A stretch of DNA of 64,000 nucleotides, taken from Geomonas ferrireducens (GTDB taxonomy: Bacteria; Desulfobacterota; Desulfuromonadia; Geobacterales; Geobacteraceae). The position numbers and the translations under genes are program-made. Positions 34,452 to 43,528 of the stretch are shown one piece after another; within the stretch, counting starts at the first letter, position 1; the number at the start of each line of letters is the position of its first letter. A model generated the notes under the pieces. That model did no database searches. It saw only the letters and a program-made list of their open reading frames with translations, and was not told the origin of the DNA. Location of the stretch: contig NZ_SSYA01000002.1 in the NCBI RefSeq assembly GCF_004917065.1, positions 62,001 through 126,000 on the forward strand, written 5' to 3'.

Positions 34452-34593
34452 CGTCGCGGTCGTCTCAGTTTAGTAAGTTGCAGTTCCCAAATGAGAAGCA
34501 CTCTAACAAAATGGCACCGGCGACGATATAGGGGTTTGTATGACAGTCGAATGGGGTTTTTACTGAGTGGCGTAGACAGCTTAGGCCGGGGTA

Positions 34594-35244
34594 TCAGTGT
34601 TCCATGCTGGTCACGCCCTCACGTATGGCGTACTTGGTGAGCTCGGCGATGGAGTGCAGCTTGAGCTTCTTCATGATCTGCTGGCGGTGGGTGTCGACCG
34701 TCTTCACGTTGATCTTCAGCAGGAACGCGATGTTCTTCGCGTTGTTCCCCTCCGCTAAAAGCTGCAGCACCTCCTTCTCCCTCGGGGTGAGCGCGGGGCC
34801 CGCCTGCTCGAAGGAGTCGGGCACCCGCCTTATGTAGTCATCGATGACGACGCCGATGATGCCGGAGCATACGTACCGCTCCCCGGAGGCCACCGTCCTG
34901 ACGGCCTTAACCAGCTCTGCCGAACTGCAGTCCTTGAGCAGATAGCCGCGCGCCCCCGCCCTGAACGCCTGGGCGACGAAGCGACGGTCCTTGTGCATGG
35001 AGAGGATGAGCACCTTGACGGCGGGAAAGAGATCGGCCATGCGCTGCGTGGTCTCGATGCCGTTCATCCCGGGCATGCTCATGTCCATGAGCACCACGTC
35101 CGGCGCGGCACCTGCCGCGAGCTCGAGCGCGACCCTGCCGTTTTCCGCCTCGGCGACGACCTGGACGTCCTCCAATTTTTCCAAAAGGATCCGGACCCCC
35201 TCCCGAACGATCCCGTGATCATCGACTATCATGACGCGAATCAT
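34594..35244 (-). CDS. NarL/LuxR-family response regulator (2), paired with the PAS kinase
   Basis: 216 residues. Receiver (MIVDDHGIVREG, phosphoacceptor in VVLMDMSMPGMNG) and LuxR helix-turn-helix (LTPREKEVLQLLAEGNNAKN, NVKTVDTHRQQIMKKLK). It starts 3 nt after the kinase stop, with GAGGAG inside the kinase end, so the two are coupled and form a two-component pair. Confidence 0.94.
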   Translation of the reverse strand: MIRVMIVDDHGIVREGVRILLEKLEDVQVVAEAENGRVALELAAGAAPDVVLMDMSMPGMNGIETTQRMADLFPAVKVLILSMHKDRRFVAQAFRAGARGYLLKDCSSAELVKAVRTVASGERYVCSGIIGVVIDDYIRRVPDSFEQAGPALTPREKEVLQLLAEGNNAKNIAFLLKINVKTVDTHRQQIMKKLKLHSIAELTKYAIREGVTSMEH

Positions 35245-35247
35245 CGC

Positions 35248-36333
35248 CTACTCCTCTCCCCCTGCAGCGTCGACCGCCCCCGCGGGGACCGCGATGGTAA
35301 CGCTCGTGCCGCCGGCTCCGGAAGTCACCGTTACCTCGCCCCCCAGGTGCTGCACCCGTTGTCTTATGTTGAAAAGACCGAAGCCCCCGCTTGCGGAGGA
35401 GGCACAAGGAGAGATCCCCTTGCCGTCGTCCTCCACGATGACCTCGATGCGCCCGACCCGCCGCCTGATAGCTATGCGTACCTGCCGCGCTTCGGCGTGC
35501 TTCACCACGTTGACGAGGAGTTCTCGCACCGCATGGTACAGGGTGGAACTCAGCTCCTCCTCCAGGGGGGACGGGACCGGCGCGCTATCCAGGGATACGC
35601 GCAGCCGGTACTTCGCTTCAAACTGCTCCGCGAGCCACTCCACCGCGGCCTCGAACCCCACCTCGTACAGAAGGGGTGGGCTGATCTGGAAGGTGAGTGT
35701 CCTCACTTCGCGTATTGCACGTTCCAAGAGACCCACCACTTCACGGACCGTCCGCGCCGCGCCGCCGGGAAGCTTCTCCTCCGAACCGATGCCGCTCAGC
35801 TTGAGCTTCGCGAGCGACAGGCTCTGTCCGATCTCGTCATGGAGCTCCGAGGCGATGCGACGCCTCTCCTTCTCCTCGGCCAGGGAGAGCTCGATGGCCA
35901 GTTCCCTCAGCTGTTGCTGGTGGACGAGCAGCGCCTCCTGCGCCCCCACCTGTTCGGTTATCTCGCGCGAGATGCTGAAGAGGCCGGTGACGGCGCCGTC
36001 ATGGTCGAAGAGCGGCCCCCTGGTGGCGAGGAAGATGCGCTCGACCCCGGCCGCGTCGGTGAAGGTTTCCTGCACCGTCGCGTTTTTCCCGGTGGCGATG
36101 ACGTGGTGGTCGTTTTCCCGTATCACCTGCACCACCTCGTCGGGAAAAATAGCGCTGTCGTCCGCGCCCACAATCGCCTCGGCGGGCCTGCCGTACATCC
36201 GGGCAGCCTGCTCGTTGATGAAGAGGTAGCGTCCCTCGAGGTCCTTGGCATACACAAGGTCCGGCGTGCCTTTAAGCATCGCCTGCAGGATCTCGTCGCT
36301 TTTTCTCCCCCCTCCCCCTGCCATCTCAGGCAT
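35248..36333 (-). CDS. PAS-domain sensor histidine kinase (NarX/HisKA_3 type)
   Basis: 361 residues, soluble. An N-terminal PAS domain (GTPDLVYAKDLEGRYLFINE, MYGRPAEAIVG) is followed by the HisKA_3 dimerisation box RRRIASELHDEIGQSL and a HATPase (VKHAEARQVRI, VEDDGKGI, SGGFGLFNIRQR). The ATG at 36333 has GGGGAGG upstream and overlaps the DUF2520 gene end by 8 nt. It should phosphorylate the adjacent NarL-type regulator. Confidence 0.92.
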   Translation of the reverse strand: MPEMAGGGGRKSDEILQAMLKGTPDLVYAKDLEGRYLFINEQAARMYGRPAEAIVGADDSAIFPDEVVQVIRENDHHVIATGKNATVQETFTDAAGVERIFLATRGPLFDHDGAVTGLFSISREITEQVGAQEALLVHQQQLRELAIELSLAEEKERRRIASELHDEIGQSLSLAKLKLSGIGSEEKLPGGAARTVREVVGLLERAIREVRTLTFQISPPLLYEVGFEAAVEWLAEQFEAKYRLRVSLDSAPVPSPLEEELSSTLYHAVRELLVNVVKHAEARQVRIAIRRRVGRIEVIVEDDGKGISPCASSASGGFGLFNIRQRVQHLGGEVTVTSGAGGTSVTIAVPAGAVDAAGGEE

Positions 36334-37213
36334 GGTCCTCCCCGGTGCCGGCCAAAAGCGCCTCGATCCTCTCGAGCCCTGCCTTCCCTGCCTGACCGCG
36401 CCGACGCGACAGTTCGAGAGCGACCGCGCCAAGGGAGCGGTAGACGAGGGCTACTTCCGGGTCCCATTCGTCCAGGGCGTGCAGTTGCCTTCCCACTACG
36501 GCCGCGTCTCCGCGGGCGATGGGGCCGGTGAGCGCCGCGACGGTCCCGGAGCGGAAAACGTTTTCCACGGTACCCCGCACCAGCGGTTCCATCACCTGCA
36601 GCGCGGTCTCGCGGTCAAGCCCCCCCTTCCCGTATGCCTTGACCGCCACTTCGAGGAGTGCGGTGAGGCAATTGCACGCGAGCACGGAGCCGGCATGGTA
36701 GATCGCCTTGAAACGGGGATCGATGGAAAAAACGCGCGCGCCTATCGCCCCGAAGAGCTCCCCCATCTGGTCCGCCGCCCGCCGGTCCCCTTCCACGCCA
36801 CACCAGGTGCCCGCGAAGTCGCCAACGGCTGCCGCCGGGTCGGCGAAACTCTTGACGGGGTGAACGCTCGCCACCAGCGCGCCGAGCTGCGTCGCAGGGT
36901 GCAGCACCTCGCTCCCCAAGGCACCGCTTACGTGGCACACCAGGGCCTGCGCACCGAGTGCTCCGCTTGCGCACAACCCACGCACGCAAGGGGCGATGGC
37001 GTCATCGGAACTGGTGATCAGGTACAAATCGGCTGGCTCTAACTGCGCAAAGCCGGTCACCGGGCGTCCCGCCCCGATGAAAGCGGCCGCGGCGCGTGCC
37101 GTCGCCTCTGAGCGGGTAAGCACGTCCCTAAGCTCAAGCACTCCTGACTCATGAAAAAGGCGCCCAAGCGTCTTACCAACCGCGCCGCACCCAATGATAC
37201 TGAAGGTTTTCAT
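36326..37213 (-). CDS. Rossmann-fold DUF2520 protein
   Basis: 295 residues. An N-terminal NAD(P)-type fold (TFSIIGCGAVGKTLGRLF) is followed by the helical DUF2520 domain (KAIYHAGSVLACNCLTALLE, GPIARGDAAVV). It resembles 6-phosphogluconate/ketopantoate reductase-like dehydrogenases, but the substrate is not known. GAGGAG precedes the ATG. It is the first gene of the kinase-regulator operon, an odd partner for two-component genes. Confidence 0.85.
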   Translation of the reverse strand: MKTFSIIGCGAVGKTLGRLFHESGVLELRDVLTRSEATARAAAAFIGAGRPVTGFAQLEPADLYLITSSDDAIAPCVRGLCASGALGAQALVCHVSGALGSEVLHPATQLGALVASVHPVKSFADPAAAVGDFAGTWCGVEGDRRAADQMGELFGAIGARVFSIDPRFKAIYHAGSVLACNCLTALLEVAVKAYGKGGLDRETALQVMEPLVRGTVENVFRSGTVAALTGPIARGDAAVVGRQLHALDEWDPEVALVYRSLGAVALELSRRRGQAGKAGLERIEALLAGTGEDHA

Positions 37214-37320
37214 CCCGAACTCCTCATGAATTGGAACAGACGCGCTAAAGGTTACGCAAGTTATGCTGGGGTGTCAACGCACCTGAGGAGGGGGAGTATG
37301 GTGGAGAGAAAAACTGCACA

Positions 37321-37353
37321 AAAATAAAAAATCCCCCTTCGGAAGGGGGATTT
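37321..37353 (-). terminator. Rho-independent terminator after the zinc-ribbon gene
   Basis: An 11-bp stem (AAATCCCCCTT with AAGGGGGATTT) with a 3-nt loop, followed on the minus strand by a T-rich run. It lies 22 nt past the stop at 37375. Confidence 0.85.
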
Positions 37354-37374
37354 GTTACCGAGCCGGAGCGGCGG

Positions 37375-37599
37375 TCACGACTCGCCGTCCATGTTCAGGC
37401 TGTAATCATCCCCCTCGACGCATTCACTTTCCGCCTGGAGAAAGGACTCAGCCTGCGAATCGCGGACGATCTCAATGACGCCGTGGTTGGCCGACCAGAC
37501 CGTGCCGCAGACGCTGCACTCGGTGATTCCCTCTTTGAACCCTTCTGACTGTAGGTTGGTGTCGACCTGCTGATGGTTTTTGCACACGGGGCATTTCAT
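37375..37599 (-). CDS. Small zinc-ribbon protein
   Basis: 74 residues. MKCPVCKN at the start and ECSVCGTVW 23 residues later form a two-knuckle zinc ribbon; the C-terminal half is strongly acidic. AGGAGGAGAG precedes the ATG. It has its own terminator and stands alone. Function unknown. Confidence 0.75.
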   Translation of the reverse strand: MKCPVCKNHQQVDTNLQSEGFKEGITECSVCGTVWSANHGVIEIVRDSQAESFLQAESECVEGDDYSLNMDGES

Positions 37600-37698
37600 G
37601 GCTCTCCTCCTGTCACGAAAAACGGCGGCCTATGGTTTTCATGAAGAAGATTATGACGGCATTTCACGGCGTCGCAAGTGCCGCCCCCCCCATGGGCA

Positions 37699-37983
37699 TC
37701 AGGCACCGGGCTGGCGCGTGGCCGGTTTGGCCGCCGGCTTCTTATCCTTTGCCGTCTTCGTGCGCACCCGCGTCACCTTCGCGCGTCCCTTAGCTTTGGT
37801 GGGGGGGGTGTAGGTGGCGGGATCAGCTGGGCGCAGGTCAGTGAAGTGCGAAGAGATGATCTTTCTGACCATGCCGTCGCTGAAGCGTATGGTGGCCTTA
37901 TAGTCGTTCACCTCGACCACCTTGCCGGTTCCCCATTGCTGCGCCATCGCATGACTGACCACACTGCCGCGTTTGACGTTCAT
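37699..37983 (-). CDS. DUF3553-like SH3-fold protein with basic tail
   Basis: 94 residues. The first ~55 residues (GSVVSHAMAQQWGTGKVVEV, ATIRFSDGMVRKI) look like the DUF3553/CarD-type small beta domain seen at the end of UvrD-like helicases. The last ~35 residues are Lys/Ala/Pro-rich and basic, suggesting nucleic-acid binding. The ATG at 37983 has GAGGA 8 nt upstream; the 40-residue longer reading is rejected. Confidence 0.65.
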   Translation of the reverse strand: MNVKRGSVVSHAMAQQWGTGKVVEVNDYKATIRFSDGMVRKIISSHFTDLRPADPATYTPPTKAKGRAKVTRVRTKTAKDKKPAAKPATRQPGA

Positions 37984-38216
37984 GTCGAGTTCCTCGCTGG
38001 AATAGTTGTGGCCACGCCAGGACGCGCGGATCCACTCGGCCGGAAGGACGGGGTCGATGGGTTGCTTAACCTGGAGTGGAGCTGATTGCCGAAGACAGAT
38101 CAAACGATCAGAGACGTGACTAGGAGCTGCGGGAAGCTTGCCTGAAATCAGGCACGGTTGAAACTATACACCTGAATCGTGAATTGCACAGATGAGAGGA
38201 TTCTTTTTTGAAAAAT

Positions 38217-39086
38217 TCACCGTTGCGGCTCGGGCCCGCCCGGCATCTCGGGCGAGGCCGCAGCGTCCGGTACGGGCCTCAGCTTTTCGGGCGGGATCTG
38301 CGGCTCGCCCATGATGATAACCATGGGGCCACGCACCCGCTGTAAGGCCCCGGTGTCGCCGCTGCCGACCGCCCAGCGGTACAACCTCTTCGCGTCCATG
38401 AGCAGCGGCTTGGCCGGTTCGCCGTAATACTCGAGCTGCATCTCCTCATCGTAAAGGCCGATACAACCGTGGGAGGCGGGGTACCCCGGGAGGTCGCGCC
38501 CGTGGATCCAGTAGGAGGTCCAGCCGTCCCCTCTTTTCTCCACATGGAAGCGGAGACCGTAGTGCATCGGATAGGGGCGATCGCTCCCCTCCACCGGGAA
38601 AAGGCTCGATTCATGGCGGGGGTCGACCGCATCGACACGGTAGGAGCCGTTTTTCAGGCGGAACTCCTCGACGCCGACCGCGACCGGAGCCGAAAAAACC
38701 AGGGTCCCGAACTCGTAGGCGCCGAGAAACATCTCGTTTTGGTCGATGAGGATTAACTGAGGCTCCTTATCGGCCTCGAGGTAGAAGGGGGGCATCGGGT
38801 TGAACTCCTTGATGTCCTCCATCTGTTTGGGGACCTTCACCGACATGCCGGCCAGGAAGTGGCGCCGGTCCATGCGGTTGAAGCGCAGACCGTCCTGCCA
38901 CTGCTTGCCGAAAATCTTGTAAGGGGAGTCTTTGCTCGTGACTTTGACGCAGTCCCACTCATAGAGGTAGTCGGTTGGGTAATGGATTTCACATAGGGAT
39001 CTGATTTTGTCGGCTGCGAGACAGGGGATACTGGTGATACCGAGGAGAATCAGCAGGGTTAAGACTGCGCGGGTCAGGACTCTCAT
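38217..39086 (-). CDS. Periplasmic L,D-transpeptidase (YkuD domain)
   Basis: 289 residues. Signal peptide (VLTRAVLTLLILLGITSIPCLAA), then a LysM-like stretch ending in AGMSVKVP, then the YkuD catalytic domain with IHGRDLPGYPASHGCIGL. The cysteine of SHGC is the nucleophile; the usual Arg two residues later is Gly here. It should form 3-3 peptidoglycan cross-links or attach proteins. The C-terminus is Pro-rich. GAGG precedes the ATG. Confidence 0.9.
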   Translation of the reverse strand: MRVLTRAVLTLLILLGITSIPCLAADKIRSLCEIHYPTDYLYEWDCVKVTSKDSPYKIFGKQWQDGLRFNRMDRRHFLAGMSVKVPKQMEDIKEFNPMPPFYLEADKEPQLILIDQNEMFLGAYEFGTLVFSAPVAVGVEEFRLKNGSYRVDAVDPRHESSLFPVEGSDRPYPMHYGLRFHVEKRGDGWTSYWIHGRDLPGYPASHGCIGLYDEEMQLEYYGEPAKPLLMDAKRLYRWAVGSGDTGALQRVRGPMVIIMGEPQIPPEKLRPVPDAAASPEMPGGPEPQR

Positions 39087-39412
39087 GGTGCGCCTCGTTC
39101 CTTAGCCAGTGAAGCGGCTGGCCACCGGTTGTGAGACGATTTCAGTTTACCAGATGGCTAATGAAAGATAAAGGCGGCTCCACTAATTGGACCTCTCCCT
39201 CCCGCGGGGATTTGACGCACGGTCCAAGTCTTTTGCCCCACCTACCGGAGCTACCCCCTGCCCTATCGCGCGAGCCGTTCCAGCCAAGTTCCCGATTTGG
39301 CGACGACTCTGTTGCACATGGTTAAAAGCGTTCCAATACGGGCACCCCTCTTGCTATTCAAAGTAAAGATAGAGAGTATCGTTTTTATCGATATTCAATC
39401 AAAGGAGGCTTC
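39087..39412. other. Divergent intergenic region
   Basis: 326 nt between the divergent transpeptidase gene and the gene at 39413. I see no coding signal, no sigma-54 site (a GG...GC pair near 39297 has the wrong spacing) and no riboswitch I recognise. It must hold both promoters. Confidence 0.5.
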
Positions 39413-39973
39413 GTGAAAAACGATCTTTTGGGGGAGCTCCCCGAGGAAAAGGTGAACCTGATCGAGAAGTACCGCCTGGAGCCGTGCCTGATCAACGGCA
39501 AGGTGTACTGGGCCCGGAATTTCGGCAACCGGCCGCCCAACGCCTATGTCACCCACCGCGGCATGAAGAAGTGTCCCACTCTCGACCTGGTCTTCAGCTT
39601 CTACGGACTATGCGTGGCAAAGATGACGTACTTCCGCAACAACATCACCGATTACCTGCCGTGCAAACAGCACCTTGTCACCGGCGACATGACCGAATGC
39701 GCCCTGTGGGACATGGAATTCCTGGTGCAGCGCGCCACCGGCATCCGCATCGACCTGCGCAATCTGGCGGCAATCAAGGAGATCGAGACGTTCCGGTCGA
39801 TGTGTGCGTGGTTGGAGCGAAGGTTGAAGGAACGTCGAGAGCAGCAGGAACGTTATGAACGGGTTCCGGAAAGGGAGGTGGCACCGGTAACTGCCGCACC
39901 GGCTTTGAGGATGGCCATCGTACCGATCAGACGACGCCCAGTGCAACGGAGGGACCGGGAGTTCAGCCTGTGA
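39413..39973 (+). CDS. Hypothetical protein, cysteine-containing
   Basis: 186 residues from a GTG start with AAAGGAGG 7 nt upstream. The N-terminal ~130 residues hold six cysteines and conserved-looking aromatic stretches (NGKVYWARNFGNRPPNAY, DLVFSFYGLCVAKMTYFRNN). The C-terminal third is Arg/Glu-rich, coiled-coil-like, then basic. No family recognised. Confidence 0.7.
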   Translation: MKNDLLGELPEEKVNLIEKYRLEPCLINGKVYWARNFGNRPPNAYVTHRGMKKCPTLDLVFSFYGLCVAKMTYFRNNITDYLPCKQHLVTGDMTECALWDMEFLVQRATGIRIDLRNLAAIKEIETFRSMCAWLERRLKERREQQERYERVPEREVAPVTAAPALRMAIVPIRRRPVQRRDREFSL

Positions 39974-40001
39974 GTACGCGCTGAACACAGGTCTGTGCAC
40001 G

Positions 40002-40040
40002 AAAAAAAAGCCCCGTCGGCAGTGACTGCCGCGGGGCTTT
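40002..40040. terminator. Bidirectional rho-independent terminator
   Basis: AAAGCCCCG-T-CGGCA pairs with TGCCGCGGGGCTTT around a 5-nt loop. A run of eight A precedes it, so it ends cysM strongly on the minus strand. TTTGTCGTTT gives a weaker tail for the plus-strand gene. Confidence 0.85.
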
Positions 40041-40064
40041 GTCGTTTCAGAGGGCGCCGTGCGG

Positions 40065-40982
40065 CTAGGGGGGGCACTGGGCGCACATCGATTTGAAGAG
40101 GTTGGTGCTCAGGTAACGGTCGCCACGGTCGGGAAGGATCACCACGATGGTCCCGGAGGAGAGCTCCCCGGCGAGCCTCACCGCGCCGAAGACGGCGGCA
40201 CCGCCGGACATGCCGCAGAAGATGCCGTGGTGCGCGGCAAGACGCCTCGAGGTCTCGAAGGCGTCATCGTCCTCGACCACGATCTTTCTGTGGTAAGCGT
40301 CGGGGTTGTAAATGGGGGGGACGATGGCCTCCTCCATGTTCTTGAGTCCCTGGATCTTGTGCCCGAGCACCGGCTCGATGCCGACTACCTGGACCTTCGG
40401 TGCGGTCTCCCTGAAGAAGCGGGAGAGCCCCATGAGTGTGCCACCGGTTCCCATCCCCGCCACCATGTGGGTGATGGTCCCGCCGGTCTGGCGCCAGATC
40501 TCCGGCCCGGTGGTTTCGTAGTGCGCGAGGACGTTGTTCGGATTGGCGTACTGGTTAGGCATGTAGTAGCGGTCCGGGTGGTCCTCGTAGATCTTGTGGG
40601 CGAGCCGGATGGCGCCGTCGGTCGCCTCGCAGCCCGGCGAGAGGACGATCTCGGCGCCGTACGCCTCTAGCACGCTGCGCCGCTCCACGCTGACGCAGGC
40701 GGGCATCACCAGTTTGATGCGGTAGCCGCGCGCCGCGGCGATCATCGCCAGCGCGATGCCGGTGTTCCCGGAGGTGGGCTCCAGGATCACCTTGTCGGTC
40801 GTGAGCTCCCCGCTCTTCTCGGCGGCGAGGATCATGTGACGCGCCGGACGGTCCTTCACCGACCCTCCGGGGTTGTTTCCTTCAAGCTTCACCATGATCT
40901 TCACGGCGGGATTGTCGACCAGAGAGTCGATCTCGACCAGCGGTGTCGAGCCGATGGAATCTATCAAGCTTTGCCCTTTCAA
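40065..40982 (-). CDS. cysM: Cysteine synthase (CysM-like, PLP enzyme)
   Basis: 305 residues, fold-type II PLP enzyme. NPGGSVKDRP holds the PLP lysine, EPTSGNTG the substrate loop, GMGTGGTLMG the phosphate loop. It makes cysteine from O-acetylserine (or phosphoserine) and sulfide or thiosulfate; the short length and sequence suggest CysM. The C-terminus ends CAQCPP. The start is TTG with GAGGGG 5 nt upstream. Confidence 0.92.
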   Translation of the reverse strand: MKGQSLIDSIGSTPLVEIDSLVDNPAVKIMVKLEGNNPGGSVKDRPARHMILAAEKSGELTTDKVILEPTSGNTGIALAMIAAARGYRIKLVMPACVSVERRSVLEAYGAEIVLSPGCEATDGAIRLAHKIYEDHPDRYYMPNQYANPNNVLAHYETTGPEIWRQTGGTITHMVAGMGTGGTLMGLSRFFRETAPKVQVVGIEPVLGHKIQGLKNMEEAIVPPIYNPDAYHRKIVVEDDDAFETSRRLAAHHGIFCGMSGGAAVFGAVRLAGELSSGTIVVILPDRGDRYLSTNLFKSMCAQCPP

Positions 40983-41169
40983 CGTGCCCCTCGCTTTCTA
41001 TCGGTCTAAAAAGACCTGCTTTCTCAGCTGGGCAGAGAGCATACCACGCCCCATATATAATAAACAACCGATAACTGCGCCAGCCCGCACGACCAGACCG
41101 CGACTTGCGGTAATAAGAAAGGGTTGCTACCGGCCGGAACTGTTACCCAAAAGAGAATCCAGCTCGCCT

Positions 41170-41512
41170 CATTCCTTAGACGGCTGGCTCAGCGTCCTGC
41201 CGCTCATTGTGCTGTCGCTTTGGCTCGCCGTGGACGCCCTGCGTTCCCGGCAGGCACAGGATCGACGTCAAGCGGGATCATCGCGGGCAACTTCGCCACC
41301 GATCTCGACCAGTGCCTCGCCGCGAGGACCGGTGCACTGCAGATGCTGGCAAATCCCCCCTGATCGACGATCAGGCGCGATGGGGAGAGCTGTACCGGGA
41401 GGCACAGTCCTACGTCAGGGTCTTCCGCACGCGGTGCGGATGGAACACTCATCGGTCGGGAAGTCGCCCACTTTTAGCGCCCGAGGGACCGGAGGGGGGC
41501 ACCGGTCCATGA
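41170..41512 (+). pseudogene. Frameshifted remnant of a membrane sensor (histidine-kinase type)
   Basis: In the 674-nt gap between cysM and the lipoprotein gene, three short pieces in three frames read as one protein. First HSLDGWLSVLPLIVLSLWLA (membrane helix plus Arg-rich edge, frame 1), then NFATDLDQCLAARTGALQML (frame 3), then PLIDDQARWGELYREAQSYV (frame 2). This is the pattern of an N-terminal helix and periplasmic sensor domain of a kinase or GGDEF protein. At least two frameshifts and the loss of everything downstream mark it as a decayed gene. Confidence 0.6.
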
Positions 41513-41536
41513 GGGTCGCCGCGCGAGCGCCCCCTC

Positions 41537-41572
41537 TTTTTAATTTACATCACATGAATGGTCGCCTATATT
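41537..41572 (+). promoter_or_regulatory. sigma-70 promoter with 23-bp motif shared with 44161-44196
   Basis: TTTACA (41544-41549), 17 nt, TATATT (41567-41572), inside TTTTTAATTTACA-T-CACAT-G-AAT (41537-41559). The same block with 21 of 23 bases identical and the same distance to TATATT lies upstream of the YbjN-like gene. Confidence 0.65.
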
Positions 41573-41656
41573 CGCCTCTTCCTCCCGTCGCAGGCAGGCG
41601 GTGAGGAGACGGGAAGCTCCCGCTGCGCGGGAAGATTCGTTTTGGAGAGTACTGCT

Positions 41657-42817
41657 GTGGTGAAATGTGGCGGATGGCTGGTGTTGTTGTGCGCGCTCTT
41701 CTCGCTTTCGGGGTGCCTCAGCGCCCCGGGTTCCCCCAAGGGGAGCTGGCCTTGGGAGTATGGCGGAGATCACGCAAAGGCGCAGACCGGAAACTACGGC
41801 TACATAAGCGGGGCCGTGGCCGACTTCGGGGAGGCCCCGGGGAAGATGAAGGCGGCTAGCGATGAGACAGCCGGCGCTCCCCCTTCCGCGGCACCGGCGG
41901 CACCGGCGGCACCGGCGGACAAAGTCCCCGCCGCCGCGCAGGTGCCTGCCCTAGCCGGGACGAAGCCACCCGGCACCGCTCCGGAGTACGACTTCATCCT
42001 TAAGGACGTGGAGGTCACCCCTCCCGACTACGTTCCCGCCGGTTCGGTCGAAACCACCCACGACATCACCGCCGTCAACAACGGCCACGCGCCGGTCTCG
42101 CTCCTCTTCGAGGTCGACCGGGAAGCATCCGAGAACCTGGAAGCGGGACAGGACATGCCGCTTTACCTCGTGATCCCCCCAAAGACCCGGCAGGTGGTCT
42201 TCCATGGCAAACCAAGCGATCGAAGGAAATCGTCCCACGCAAGGTACGCCTACGCCTGGGGGATCGGCGCCCAAACGGCGGAGCACCGTTGCCCGGAGGG
42301 TTACCGACTTCCCTTCGGCTTGAAGGTCAAGGGTGAGGCCCGCCTGTTCGGCACGAACGCCCCCTACGACCGGTACGCCGTCCGCTTCAGGATACCGGCC
42401 GGGACCGAGGTGTGCGCGGCCCGCAAAGGGACCATAGTCAGGATCAGGGAAAAGGGCGGCATCGACATCCTGCACGAGGATGCCACCATCGCAAGCTATA
42501 GGCATCTCGGGCAACTGGCTGACGGTGTCACGGAGGGAAAGGCCGTTTCGGCACGGGAACCGCTCGGGGTAGTGCACCCGATGGGAAAGGAAAAACTCTC
42601 CTACCTGGAGTTCGTCGTCTGGCGCCCCCAGCCGCGCCTGAAGGAGGACCCGTCCTCCAGGGCGCCCAGGCCGGTGATGACCTCGGTCTCCTTCCCCCTG
42701 GAGTTTTGCAACGATTCCGGGTACTGCTTCCCCCTTACCGGCGACCTGCGCCTTCCCATCTCCGAACCGGCGCGGTCGCGGTCAAAGACGCGAAGGCTCG
42801 CTGGCGACCAACGCTGA
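41657..42817 (+). CDS. Lipoprotein with degenerate M23/LytM domain
   Basis: 386 residues from a GTG with GGAGAG 8 nt upstream. Lipoprotein signal LVLLCALFSLSGC, a Pro/Ala-rich linker (~75-115), a middle beta domain, then an M23-type domain (RFRIPAGTEVCAARKGTIVR, IDILHEDATIASYRHLGQL). The M23 zinc ligands are missing: the first His and Asp positions read NAPYDRYAVRF and the HxH strand reads SYLEFVVW. It is thus probably a non-catalytic LytM factor that activates or positions another hydrolase. It overlaps the convergent marC end by 36 nt. Confidence 0.75.
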   Translation: MVKCGGWLVLLCALFSLSGCLSAPGSPKGSWPWEYGGDHAKAQTGNYGYISGAVADFGEAPGKMKAASDETAGAPPSAAPAAPAAPADKVPAAAQVPALAGTKPPGTAPEYDFILKDVEVTPPDYVPAGSVETTHDITAVNNGHAPVSLLFEVDREASENLEAGQDMPLYLVIPPKTRQVVFHGKPSDRRKSSHARYAYAWGIGAQTAEHRCPEGYRLPFGLKVKGEARLFGTNAPYDRYAVRFRIPAGTEVCAARKGTIVRIREKGGIDILHEDATIASYRHLGQLADGVTEGKAVSAREPLGVVHPMGKEKLSYLEFVVWRPQPRLKEDPSSRAPRPVMTSVSFPLEFCNDSGYCFPLTGDLRLPISEPARSRSKTRRLAGDQR

Positions 42818-43474
42818 GGTTTTTCCCACGGCAGGATGCAGCCGCACCGCCGGCCAGAGTTCGGTGATGCCGTTGATGACGTACTGGACCGCGATGAAGG
42901 CGAGGACGAGGCCGATGATCCTGACCGCTACCTTCATCCCGAGGACGCCCAGGACGCGGGCGAGTTCGTCGGCCCAGTGCAGCAGCAGGTAGGCGCAGAA
43001 AAAGACGACGAAGGCACCGGCGGCAAAAAGGAGGATGGAGAAGAGGTCGGGAGCCTGGCTTGCGAAGACGAGGCAGGTGACGATGGCGCCGGGTCCCGCC
43101 AGGAGCGGGATGGCGAGCGGGGTCACTGAAACGTCCTCCTTCTTCTCGGCGAGCCTCTCCTCGCTGCTGCTGGTCTGTGTTCCGGTGGGGTTACCGTAGA
43201 GGAGTTCTAGGGCGATTACGAAGAGCAGGAGCCCTCCGCTGATGAGGACCGCCGAGCGGCCGATGCCGAAATAGTCGAGGAGGGCCGGCCCGGCGATGAT
43301 GAAGAGGACGATGACGAAATAACCTATGAGGCAGCCGCGTCTGGCGATCGCCCGGCGCTCACCCTTGTTGTGATGGGAGGTGATCGCGAGAAAGATCGGG
43401 ACCGCTGCCAGCGGATCTACGATGACGAAAAGCTGGACGATGAAGACCGCCAGCTGATCCAGGCTGTGTTGCAT
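42782..43474 (-). CDS. MarC/UPF0056 family membrane protein
   Basis: 230 residues with six hydrophobic helices; FVIVDPLAAVPIFLAI and TPLAIPLLAGPGAI are the family repeats. Inner-membrane protein of unknown transport role (not drug resistance despite the MarC name). The ATG at 43474 follows AGGAAAAAGCG. It overlaps the lipoprotein gene tail by 36 nt on the opposite strand. Confidence 0.88.
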   Translation of the reverse strand: MQHSLDQLAVFIVQLFVIVDPLAAVPIFLAITSHHNKGERRAIARRGCLIGYFVIVLFIIAGPALLDYFGIGRSAVLISGGLLLFVIALELLYGNPTGTQTSSSEERLAEKKEDVSVTPLAIPLLAGPGAIVTCLVFASQAPDLFSILLFAAGAFVVFFCAYLLLHWADELARVLGVLGMKVAVRIIGLVLAFIAVQYVINGITELWPAVRLHPAVGKTSALVASEPSRL

Positions 43475-43528
43475 CGCTTTTTCCTGTCTGCCCTCCCCTT
43501 CAGGCAAAGGAGGTGCGGGAAGGGATGA

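Noticed and set aside
39290..39325. sigma-54 site before the gene at 39413
   Set aside because: GG and GC are 13 nt apart rather than 10.
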